DNA of 64,000 nucleotides. Origin: Pseudoalteromonas viridis. Its GTDB lineage: Bacteria > Pseudomonadota > Gammaproteobacteria > Enterobacterales > Alteromonadaceae. The stretch is taken from NCBI RefSeq assembly GCF_017742995.1, contig NZ_CP072425.1:62001-126000 (forward strand), given 5' to 3'. Below the pieces are notes generated by a model. The model saw nothing but the letters and a program-made list of their open reading frames with translations, did not search any database and was not told where the DNA came from. The translations under genes and the position numbers were made by a program. Each line of letters opens with the position of its first letter. The stretch's first letter is position 1. Of the stretch, positions 56,684 to 64,000 are shown in pieces.

Positions 56684-58375
56684 TTAATCCGACTGGGCTG
56701 TTGCACTGTCGTCTTTTTGCAGTTTCAGCTTACTGACCACAGACCAGGCTTCTAGCATCACCAGAACGCTGACAACCAGCACTATTATATCGAGTGCCAC
56801 CAGCAACCAGTTACCTTGCTCGTAGTATTCGCCCAGCTTGATCACACCCGCGAAAAAGGCCATCAGGATCACAAAGATCATGGGGATCAGTGTAAACTTG
56901 GCCGGACGACCCAGCTTGATCAGATATACAGAGATCACCAATAAGGTCAGGCTCGCCAGGATCTGATTGGTCGAGCCAAACAAAGGCCAGATGATCATAC
57001 CGCCGCTGCCCGACGCACCGCCGGCACCAAATGCCAATAACAAACAGCAACCTACCGCAACCAAAGTGGCCAGCACTCCATTTTTCAGTGCATTGAGCTG
57101 GTAAATTTCACCCCATTCCTGAATGATATATCGCTGCAAACGCACGCCAGAGTCCATGGTAGTACCGGCAAACAACACCACCATCACCGCCAGCAAGGTC
57201 GACGCAATTTCCACCGACAGCCCCCAGCCGTTGCTGATCAAATTAGCGCCCCCCTGGATAAACGCACCCACGCTGCCCGCGCCGAGGTGGCTGTATATTT
57301 CGTGCCACTCTTCAGGCGACACCGCCAGCATTACGCCACTCACGGCCACCAGGGTGATCAATGCCAGAGAACCCTCGCCCACCGCGCCCAGATACCCAAC
57401 AAAGCGACCATCCGTCTCTTTGTCGAGCTGTTTGGAGCTGGTACCAGATGACACTATGCCGTGGAACCCGGAAACGGCCCCGCAGGCAATCGTCACAAAT
57501 AACAAAGGAATAATGCTCGGCGTATCCACCGCAGTTTGGGTATTAAAGGCCGGCGCCGTAATATCCGGCATAACCACAAATACCGCACCATAGAGCAATA
57601 CCAGACCAACCAGCAGTTGCATGCCGTTAATGAAATCTCGTGGTTGTAATAACATCCAGACGGGCAGCAAAGACGCTACCGCCGCGTAAATAAACAAGAT
57701 AATGATCCAATTGGCTTTATCGGCCAGGCCAAACAATTCACTGGGCAGTGCCAGCGGCATGCCCGACCCCACGTAAATACTGGCGTACAGAATCGCCACG
57801 CCAATGACACACAAGGGCACCAGCGGCACCTGACGTTTCAGTAACTGGCCAATCACCAGCGCCACCAAAATGGCCGCCCAGGCAGGGAATACGGCACTGG
57901 GATTGGCCACAAAAGAGTTGGCTATTACCACCCCAAATACAGCATTTACCATCAGCAGCACTAAAAAGACCACTATCATAAACAGTGAGCGGGTGCGCTT
58001 GCCGATAACCGTTTCAGACAAAGCCCCCATGGACTTGCCCTTGTGCCGGGCACTGGCCCACAGCGCGCCCATATCATGGACCCCGGCAAAAAAGATGGTG
58101 CCAAATACCACCCATAAAACGGCTGGCACCCAGCCCCAGTATACGGCGATGGCCGGGCCAACTATTGGCGCAGCTCCCGCCACAGATGTAAAGTGGTGCC
58201 CCCAGAGCACCACTTTATTAGTCGGTACATAGTCTATTCCGTCGTTTAATTCATGCGCCGGTGTGACGAACTTATCGTCCATTTTAAATATTTTTTCGGC
58301 GATGAACTTTGAATAGACAAACCAGCCAAACAGCATACCCAGTATGCCAAACAGCACGATCATGATTGACTGCAT
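56684..58375 (-). CDS. CstA-family transporter
   Basis: 563 residues, mostly membrane helices (about 16). CstA signatures are VVLWGHHFTSVAGAAPIVGP, HGIVSSGTSSKQLDKETDGR and LFGSTNQILASLTLLVIS. In E. coli CstA (701) and BtsT (716) are longer and import peptides or pyruvate; this is the short form found in marine gammaproteobacteria. The substrate is therefore uncertain. Confidence 0.91.
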   Translation of the reverse strand: MQSIMIVLFGILGMLFGWFVYSKFIAEKIFKMDDKFVTPAHELNDGIDYVPTNKVVLWGHHFTSVAGAAPIVGPAIAVYWGWVPAVLWVVFGTIFFAGVHDMGALWASARHKGKSMGALSETVIGKRTRSLFMIVVFLVLLMVNAVFGVVIANSFVANPSAVFPAWAAILVALVIGQLLKRQVPLVPLCVIGVAILYASIYVGSGMPLALPSELFGLADKANWIIILFIYAAVASLLPVWMLLQPRDFINGMQLLVGLVLLYGAVFVVMPDITAPAFNTQTAVDTPSIIPLLFVTIACGAVSGFHGIVSSGTSSKQLDKETDGRFVGYLGAVGEGSLALITLVAVSGVMLAVSPEEWHEIYSHLGAGSVGAFIQGGANLISNGWGLSVEIASTLLAVMVVLFAGTTMDSGVRLQRYIIQEWGEIYQLNALKNGVLATLVAVGCCLLLAFGAGGASGSGGMIIWPLFGSTNQILASLTLLVISVYLIKLGRPAKFTLIPMIFVILMAFFAGVIKLGEYYEQGNWLLVALDIIVLVVSVLVMLEAWSVVSKLKLQKDDSATAQSD

Positions 58376-58649
58376 TGTATTCCCCCTGTTGTGGTCCTAT
58401 TGTTGTTCTTGGTGTCCGCTTTGACTCAGTCCGTTATTGCCTGATACCACCCGCTTTACTTTGCGGCAATCACAAGCCTGTTGAGCGAAATTGAATTGAC
58501 GCCATCGTGGCACTAGCACTTGTGTTATTTAAGCACATAAAACCAAGCTACCACTGGTGGTATCGCGCAAAATAGCACTTCTGCGTAGCCGGATAAGCTA
58601 TACCCTAGCACACCGGCGAATAATCACAGAATACTGTCCTTGTTATCTT

Positions 58650-59720
58650 TTAGTCGAAGGTCTGAACATCAAACAGGCCCAATTGCGCCTGAGCAGAGGC
58701 CGCCTCACCCAGGCCCAGCTGAATACCTATCAGCCTGACTGGTTTGCTGCCAAAGCGCTCAACCGCCTGCTCCAGTAAAGTAAACAGCACGCCTTCATCA
58801 ATCTCATGGTACTGGCACTCTTTGGTGGTTTGCGAAAAGTCATAAAACTTAACCTTAACGCCCAGCTTGTTGAAGGCCCGCGTCCCGCGATAGGGCTCGG
58901 CCCGCCGCTGTAACTCAGGCAACAGCCGCTGGCTCAGTATGTCTTTGAGCGCATCCAGGCTTTGAATGTCTTTTTCAAAGGTGGTTTCAACCCCGACCGA
59001 CTTGCGAATGCGCTCAGTTTCTACTTGTCGCTCATCAATGCCCTGACAACGCCGCCACAGTACATCGCCAAATTTGCCAAAGCGCTCTGTCATCTGGGCT
59101 CTGCTGTAAGACTTGACGTCACGGCCATACTGCAAGCCCATTGCAAGGAGCTTTTCATGTGTGACTTTACCCACACCGGGGATTTTTTTCAGTGGCAAGG
59201 TATCAATGAATCCGGCGACATCATCCGGGGTGATCACATACTGGCCATTGGGTTTGTTTTCATCACTGGCAATTTTGGCCAGGAATTTGATGGGCGCAAT
59301 ACCAGCCGAGGCCGTCAAGCCCGTTTCACGATAGATATCGCTGCGGATCTGCTGGGCAATTAAGGTCGCACTGCCCTGACACACAGTGCAGTCGGTCACA
59401 TCCAGGTAGGCTTCATCTAAGGAAAGTGGCTCAATCAGTTCAGTATAACGCGCAAATATCGCGCGGATCTGCGCAGACACGGCTTTATACACCGCCATTC
59501 GCCCCGGCACAATCACCAGCTCAGGGCACAACTGCTTGGCTTTGTAATTAGACATAGCAGAGCGCACCCCGTATTGACGCGCGATATAATTGGCCGTTGA
59601 CAATACGCCGCGATGGCTTTTCCCGCCAATCGCAATCGGCACATTGGCCAGCGCCGGGTTATCGCGCATTTCTACCGCGGCATAAAAGCAGTCCATATCA
59701 ACATGGATAAACTTACGCAT
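58650..59720 (-). CDS. dinB: DNA polymerase IV
   Basis: 356 residues. Y-family motifs are HVDMDCFYAAVEMRDNPALA, LSLDEAYLDVTDC (catalytic Asp-Glu pair), GIAPIKFLAKIASDENKPNG and KKIPGVGKVTHEKLLAMGLQ. The C-terminal QLGLFD resembles a beta-clamp binding motif. It bypasses damaged bases and is usually induced by LexA; no obvious LexA box was confirmed. Length matches E. coli (351). Confidence 0.96.
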   Translation of the reverse strand: MRKFIHVDMDCFYAAVEMRDNPALANVPIAIGGKSHRGVLSTANYIARQYGVRSAMSNYKAKQLCPELVIVPGRMAVYKAVSAQIRAIFARYTELIEPLSLDEAYLDVTDCTVCQGSATLIAQQIRSDIYRETGLTASAGIAPIKFLAKIASDENKPNGQYVITPDDVAGFIDTLPLKKIPGVGKVTHEKLLAMGLQYGRDVKSYSRAQMTERFGKFGDVLWRRCQGIDERQVETERIRKSVGVETTFEKDIQSLDALKDILSQRLLPELQRRAEPYRGTRAFNKLGVKVKFYDFSQTTKECQYHEIDEGVLFTLLEQAVERFGSKPVRLIGIQLGLGEAASAQAQLGLFDVQTFD

Positions 59721-59914
59721 GATTTTAATGACTGGTTATTTATACAGTTATTATGTGCAAAGAATCGCATAATGGCAATATGATTGTTCATTATTTGTCA
59801 TCGCATCTGATCTGTATTTTACCGAGAAATACTCTAAACTGGTCAGACAATGCCTGCGTATCAATATGTATTTTTGAGCCGATACGCCAGACCTATTTAA
59901 CAAAAGGAGCAACT

Positions 59915-60967
59915 ATGAAGTACAGCCGCCTGGGTCATTCTAATTTAGAGGTGTCACGTGTCTGTCTGGGCAGCATGACATGGGGTGTGCAGAATAATCA
60001 GCACGATGCCGATGAACAGATCAATTACGCACTCGCACAGGGTATTAATTTTATCGATACCGCCGAGATGTATGCCGTCCCGCCGTCTCCCGAAACCTAT
60101 GGTAAGACCGAGGAAATCATCGGAGACTGGCTACGTCGTCATCCGGAAAAACGCCAGGACATCATTATTGCCACTAAAATCGCAGGCTCAGGGCTGGCCT
60201 GGATCCGTGGCGGCGCGCCTATAACCGCAGAGGCCATTGTGGCAGCGGTCGACGCCTCGCTGAAACGGCTGCAAACCGACTACATCGATGTGTATCAGCT
60301 GCACTGGCCAAATCGCACCTCTCCGCACTTTTCTAAGCACTGGCCCGGTATGATCACTTTCAGTGATGTATCCAAAGAGCAACACAGAAATGAGATGCAC
60401 GAGATCCTAGGTGCACTCCAGCAGTGTATCGATGCCGGAAAAATTCGCCACTGGGGGCTGTCTAACGACACCCCCTGGGGGATCAATACATACTTGCAAC
60501 TGGCGCACCAGCACCAATTGCCCAGGCCAGTTTCAATCCAGAATGAATTCAACTTGTTACATGCGAAGGACTGGCCCTACATCATAGAAAACTGCGTCCA
60601 TGAAGACATTGCCTATCTGCCCTGGTCACCCCTTGCCGGTGGCGCGTTGTCGGGCAAATATCTGGGTGGCGCCCGACCGCAAGGGTCACGCTGGACCCTG
60701 ATCCAACGTAATGGCTTGTTCCGGGATACGCAGTTTGCACAGGAAGCCACCGCGGCGTATCTGGAGATTGCCAAAGAGCATCATCTCACGGCAGCCCAGC
60801 TGGCACTGGCCTGGTGCGACCAGGTTGATGGCGTTACCTCGACCATCATAGGCGCTACTACCATGAGTCAGTTGAAAGAAAACATTAAAGCGTTTGATCT
60901 GACACTGCCACCGGAAGCGTTGGCTGAAATTGACACTGTGCTCAAGGCCTACCCACTGCCTTATTAA
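59915..60967 (+). CDS. NADP(H)-dependent aldo-keto reductase, Tas-like
   Basis: 350 residues from ATG 59915 behind AAGGAG; an open frame upstream to 59753 is not used. Aldo-keto motifs are FIDTAEMYAVPPSPETYGKT (catalytic Asp and Tyr), IIIATKIAG (Lys) and DVYQLHWPNRTSPHF (His). The C-terminal NADP site is GATTMSQLKENIKAFDL. It is similar in length and motifs to E. coli Tas (346). The substrate is unknown. Confidence 0.92.
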   Translation: MKYSRLGHSNLEVSRVCLGSMTWGVQNNQHDADEQINYALAQGINFIDTAEMYAVPPSPETYGKTEEIIGDWLRRHPEKRQDIIIATKIAGSGLAWIRGGAPITAEAIVAAVDASLKRLQTDYIDVYQLHWPNRTSPHFSKHWPGMITFSDVSKEQHRNEMHEILGALQQCIDAGKIRHWGLSNDTPWGINTYLQLAHQHQLPRPVSIQNEFNLLHAKDWPYIIENCVHEDIAYLPWSPLAGGALSGKYLGGARPQGSRWTLIQRNGLFRDTQFAQEATAAYLEIAKEHHLTAAQLALAWCDQVDGVTSTIIGATTMSQLKENIKAFDLTLPPEALAEIDTVLKAYPLPY

Positions 60968-61051
60968 ACACAGCGCGCCCGACAGGCTGTACCCGGGCGC
61001 TGTCGCCTGACCCGAAATGTGCTAGACTCGGCACTTTTTCGGGACCCTGTC

Positions 61052-61570
61052 ATGCGCGTTCTTAATCCAGCCCCGGCTTTACCTTTGCCGGGCACTTGTT
61101 TTACCCGGCCGGCAACACGAGCCATTATTACCCGTCAGTCGCAGATTTTACTGCTCTATACGCAAAGATACGACGATTACACTCTGCCCGGTGGTGGTGT
61201 CGATGCAGGGGAATCCTTAACCGATGCCTTAGTACGCGAAGTGAAAGAAGAAACCGGGGCGCGCTCGGTCACCAATGTTGCCCCCTTTGGCGTGTATGAA
61301 GAATATCAGCGCTGGCATAAGCCTGATTTTGATAATGTACACATCGTTTCTCACTGCTATTTGTGTGAAATTTGCGGCGAGTTTGATGAACCAGAGATGG
61401 AACATTATGAGATAAACAATGGCATGCGCCCGCAATGGGTCGAGATTGCCGAAGCCATCGCCCACAATGAAGCGGTACTGGCAAACAGCGATAAACAGGG
61501 GCAATCCCTGCTCCGTGAAACCCGATTGCTCAAACTGATTGCAACGGAGTTGATGAAACTGAACTTTTGA
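61052..61570 (+). CDS. Nudix hydrolase
   Basis: 172 residues from ATG 61052; GTG 61019 is an alternative. The Nudix box is complete: GGGVDAGESLTDALVREVKE followed by ETGA (G-x5-E-x7-REVKEETG). Nudix enzymes hydrolyse nucleoside diphosphates linked to another group; the substrate cannot be predicted. It stands 84 nt after the aldo-keto reductase. Confidence 0.87.
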   Translation: MRVLNPAPALPLPGTCFTRPATRAIITRQSQILLLYTQRYDDYTLPGGGVDAGESLTDALVREVKEETGARSVTNVAPFGVYEEYQRWHKPDFDNVHIVSHCYLCEICGEFDEPEMEHYEINNGMRPQWVEIAEAIAHNEAVLANSDKQGQSLLRETRLLKLIATELMKLNF

Positions 61571-61642
61571 TCACAAGCTCAGGTCCTAACAGTGTTTTGA
61601 CTATAAAACAGAATAATAAATTCAGGACACTAAGGAAAAGTG

Positions 61643-62356
61643 ATGCGTTCATGGCTCAGTGCAGTTGTTATCTCCATCGCCTGCCACTTAATCATACTGT
61701 GGCTGCTGGCCCAGCAAACCGTGGTGGTCCCTCTTGGGCCGCCTGAACCGACGATTAAAACCTACCTGGTGGTAGAGCAACCAGCGCAAAAATCAAATAT
61801 GAAGAAAGCCGATCCTGAGCCGCTTCCCGTCACCAAACCTGAGCAACGACCCGAACAACAGACTGTCGCTGTCAGCCCTGCACCTTTACCTGAGCCGGCC
61901 AAATCGAGCCAGCCCGACGCCATCACAGAGAGCTCAGTCGCAGATCCCCCCAGCAGCACCAACTCAGCTGCTGAAAAACCAGCGCAGGCTGCAGGTGTGC
62001 AACCGAACAAAAAATACCAACGGATCGACCCGGCACTGGGTCTGTCACGACTACGTCAGCACATCTTAACTCAGCCGGTATCCAGAGACATCGAGCCTCG
62101 ACCACAACGCCTTAGTGTGCCCAGATCTCACCAAACACTGGGTCAGCCGCTACGACAGATAGAGTCTCAGAATCACATTTTTACCGAATATCGCATAAAA
62201 GACCGCTGCTACAAAGAAGTTCAGGGTGACCCCAATAACCCGCCCCCGGAGGGCTTTGCTAAGAACTGGCTCACCGCCAGCAGCACCTGCGATAAAACAG
62301 CCATCACAGACGCCTATGATGCCGCGATGGGAAAGTGGCTAAAGACCAAGCATTAA
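61643..62356 (+). CDS. TonB-like single-pass protein with proline-rich linker
   Basis: 237 residues from ATG 61643, with AAGGAA upstream. One N-terminal membrane helix (AVVISIACHLIILWLLAQQT) is followed by a Pro/Glu/Lys/Gln-rich stretch (about 45-135), then a small domain with Cys pairs (RIKDRCYKEVQGDPNNPPPE, ASSTCDKTAITDAYDAAMGK). The layout resembles TonB or TolA, but the C-terminal TonB fold is not recognisable and no ExbB/ExbD genes are nearby. A periplasm-spanning linker protein is the safest description. Confidence 0.65.
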   Translation: MRSWLSAVVISIACHLIILWLLAQQTVVVPLGPPEPTIKTYLVVEQPAQKSNMKKADPEPLPVTKPEQRPEQQTVAVSPAPLPEPAKSSQPDAITESSVADPPSSTNSAAEKPAQAAGVQPNKKYQRIDPALGLSRLRQHILTQPVSRDIEPRPQRLSVPRSHQTLGQPLRQIESQNHIFTEYRIKDRCYKEVQGDPNNPPPEGFAKNWLTASSTCDKTAITDAYDAAMGKWLKTKH

Positions 62357-62536
62357 GCTGTGTGTCGTCATCAGCGTAGGTTGCCCACCATGTTTGTGGT
62401 ATGCCTGATGGTATCCCTACTGCACGCAAACTCGACTGAGATCAAAACAATCCCAGCTTAGACTCGCAACCTGCCACTAAAGCGATTAATATTTAGCAAA
62501 TAGCCCGCCCATAGTCTGGCAAGTCAAGGAGTTAGT

Positions 62537-64000
62537 ATGAGTATCAAGCGCATCGGTCAATTTTTTAATCCCAGCTCGGTGGCGGTGATTGGCGCCTCCA
62601 GCAACCCGGGCCGGGCCGGTAATGTGGTGATGCGCAACCTGCTTCACGGTGGCTTTAAAGGCCCCATTATGCCAGTTACCCCAAAATACGCGGCCGTACA
62701 GGGCGTACTGGCCTACCCGACCATTGCTGAGCTCCCTCAGGTGCCCGATCTGGCCGTTATCTGCACCAATAAGTCGACCTTGATCCAGATACTGACCGAG
62801 CTGGCTGAGCTAGGGTGTCGCAATGCCATCGTTGTTGCCGCCGGGCTCGACAAAGAGCAAAAAACACGCCTACAGGCACTGGCCAGAGAAAAACACATCA
62901 CGTTGCTGGGCTCAAACAGCCTGGGCATGCTGGTCCCGCACTTGGGGCTGAATGCCAGCTTTTCCCATACCACCGCCGATGCCGGAAAACTGGCTTTTAT
63001 TTCCCAATCGGCTGCCGTCTGCTCCACGATACTGGACTGGGCCAACAGTAAACGCATTGGATTTTCCTATTTTATCTCACTCGGAGATAGCCTCGACATT
63101 GACTTTGATGAATTGCTGGACTTGTTCGGACGGGATGGCAAAACCAAGGCAATTTTGCTCTACATAGACAACATCAAAGACGTCAGGCGCTTTATTTCCG
63201 CGGCCCGGGCAGCCGCTTTTAGCAAGCCTGTGATCGCCATCAAGACCGGCCGTACCCAAGCAGGTGCCGAGGCGGCCATGATCCACACCGGAGGCTCAAC
63301 CTCAGACGATGCGGTGTACGATGCTATGTTCCAACGCGCAGGTATGCTCAGAGTGACCGACTTGCGGGAGCTGTTTGCAGCCACACAAACCCTGGCACTG
63401 CATCCTAAACTGCTACAGGTTGAACACCTCACCATACTCACCAATGGCGGCGGCCCAGGCATCATGGCGGTAGATACGCTGTTACAGCGCAGTGGGAAAC
63501 TGGCTGAGCTGAGTGATAAAACCATTAATGCGCTCAATGCGGTGATCCCCCAGTCTAACCATACCGCAAACCCGATTGACATTTTCGGCGACTCGGCGCC
63601 CCACCGCTATCAGCAGGCACTGGAGATTTTACTCAAAGCTGACGAAGTCAAAAACTTACTGATCATCCACACGCCATCGGCACTGGCCCCAAGCGAAGCT
63701 TATGCTCAGATCATTGCCGACACTCTGGCCACTTTACCCAAAATGGCCCGCCCCTTTGTGATGACCAATTTTATGGGTGAAGAAGCCGCCTTTGCAGCCC
63801 GAGATGTCTGCGTCGAGCACGGTATACCGACCTATCGCACCCCCGAAGGCGCCGTGGGCGCGTTTATGCACCTGATCAGCTATCGCCGCAATCAGAAACA
63901 CCTGACTCAGACCCCTGAATCTATCAGTCAGGATGAGCTGATCCACAGCCACAGTGCAAAACAGCAGATAGACAGCTACCTTGACCAGTCACTAACCCAG
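62537..64000 (+). CDS. PatZ-type acyltransferase with ADP-forming acyl-CoA synthetase domain (3' end outside window)
   Basis: The reading frame is open to the window end, 488 codons visible. CAAGGAG precedes the ATG. CoA-binding and NDP-forming synthetase blocks are MSIKRIGQFFNPSSVAVIGA, VPDLAVICTNKSTLIQ and VIAIKTGRTQAGAEAA (family phosphate region), with LTILTNGGGPGIMAVDTLL later. In full-length members an ATP-grasp part and a C-terminal GNAT domain follow; these are beyond the window. The enteric homologue PatZ/Pka acetylates proteins such as Acs. Without the GNAT end, an acyl-CoA synthetase alone is also possible. Confidence 0.82.
   Translation, partial: MSIKRIGQFFNPSSVAVIGASSNPGRAGNVVMRNLLHGGFKGPIMPVTPKYAAVQGVLAYPTIAELPQVPDLAVICTNKSTLIQILTELAELGCRNAIVVAAGLDKEQKTRLQALAREKHITLLGSNSLGMLVPHLGLNASFSHTTADAGKLAFISQSAAVCSTILDWANSKRIGFSYFISLGDSLDIDFDELLDLFGRDGKTKAILLYIDNIKDVRRFISAARAAAFSKPVIAIKTGRTQAGAEAAMIHTGGSTSDDAVYDAMFQRAGMLRVTDLRELFAATQTLALHPKLLQVEHLTILTNGGGPGIMAVDTLLQRSGKLAELSDKTINALNAVIPQSNHTANPIDIFGDSAPHRYQQALEILLKADEVKNLLIIHTPSALAPSEAYAQIIADTLATLPKMARPFVMTNFMGEEAAFAARDVCVEHGIPTYRTPEGAVGAFMHLISYRRNQKHLTQTPESISQDELIHSHSAKQQIDSYLDQSLTQ

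Overview
The window reads as core chromosome of a marine gammaproteobacterium of the order Alteromonadales, most likely Pseudoalteromonas. This is inferred from gene order and protein families: the syd/queF/truC/yqcA/yqcC neighbourhood shared with enterics and Shewanella, the DUF3549-DUF3301 pair, a TIGR03503 protein beside dnaQ, the RibBX-type fusion, and a long palindromic intergenic element. No phage, transposase, CRISPR array or rRNA operon was seen. Codon use looks even throughout, so this is backbone rather than a genomic island.

Layout. 1-3.1 kb: the end of a membrane-anchored regulator, a cysteine-rich peptide with a double-glycine-type leader, and a periplasmic binding protein. 3.3-4.2 kb: seven identical tRNA-Asp genes behind one strong promoter. 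4.2-13.2 kb: housekeeping (TIGR03503 protein, dnaQ/rnhA, a yafS-like methyltransferase, gloB, mltD, the yqcC-truC-yqcA operon, DUF3549-DUF3301). 13.2-14.4 kb: a gene-free stretch of exact 80-bp tandem repeats. 14.4-18.1 kb: GNAT, DUF2789, a Zn-ribbon protein, syd, queF. 18.1-25.3 kb: a frameshifted cyclophilin lipoprotein, a binding protein and the tamA-tamB operon. 25.4-31.3 kb: RraB-like protein, a zinc-finger helicase, an H-NS-like protein, a propeller/GGDEF sensor. 31.3-38.6 kb: nrdR-ribD-ribE-ribBX-ribH-nusB-thiL-pgpA and glyA. 38.9-43.7 kb: thrLABC with its attenuator. 43.9-48.1 kb: a histidine kinase/response regulator pair, rdgC, an HDOD protein. 48.5-64 kb: peptidases, HIT, chemoreceptor, CstA-type transporter, dinB, aldo-keto reductase, Nudix, a TonB-like protein and the start of a patZ-type acyltransferase.

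The most interesting element is the stretch at about 13.28-14.22 kb. Read on the minus strand it carries about 50 AGGA motifs. In each 80-bp unit these sit in the loops of short hairpins whose stems are kept by wobble or compensating changes. It ends in a hairpin followed by seven U, and an 18-bp palindrome matching the GacA/UvrY box lies upstream. This is the architecture of a CsrB/RsmZ-type RNA that sequesters CsrA, but two to three times larger than the enteric CsrB and apparently built by tandem amplification.

Other points worth attention are the orphan GG-leader peptide, the seven-gene tRNA-Asp array, a cyclophilin frameshift in a run of seven G, the thr attenuator, and a 166-bp palindromic repeat between the HIT and dipeptidyl peptidase genes.
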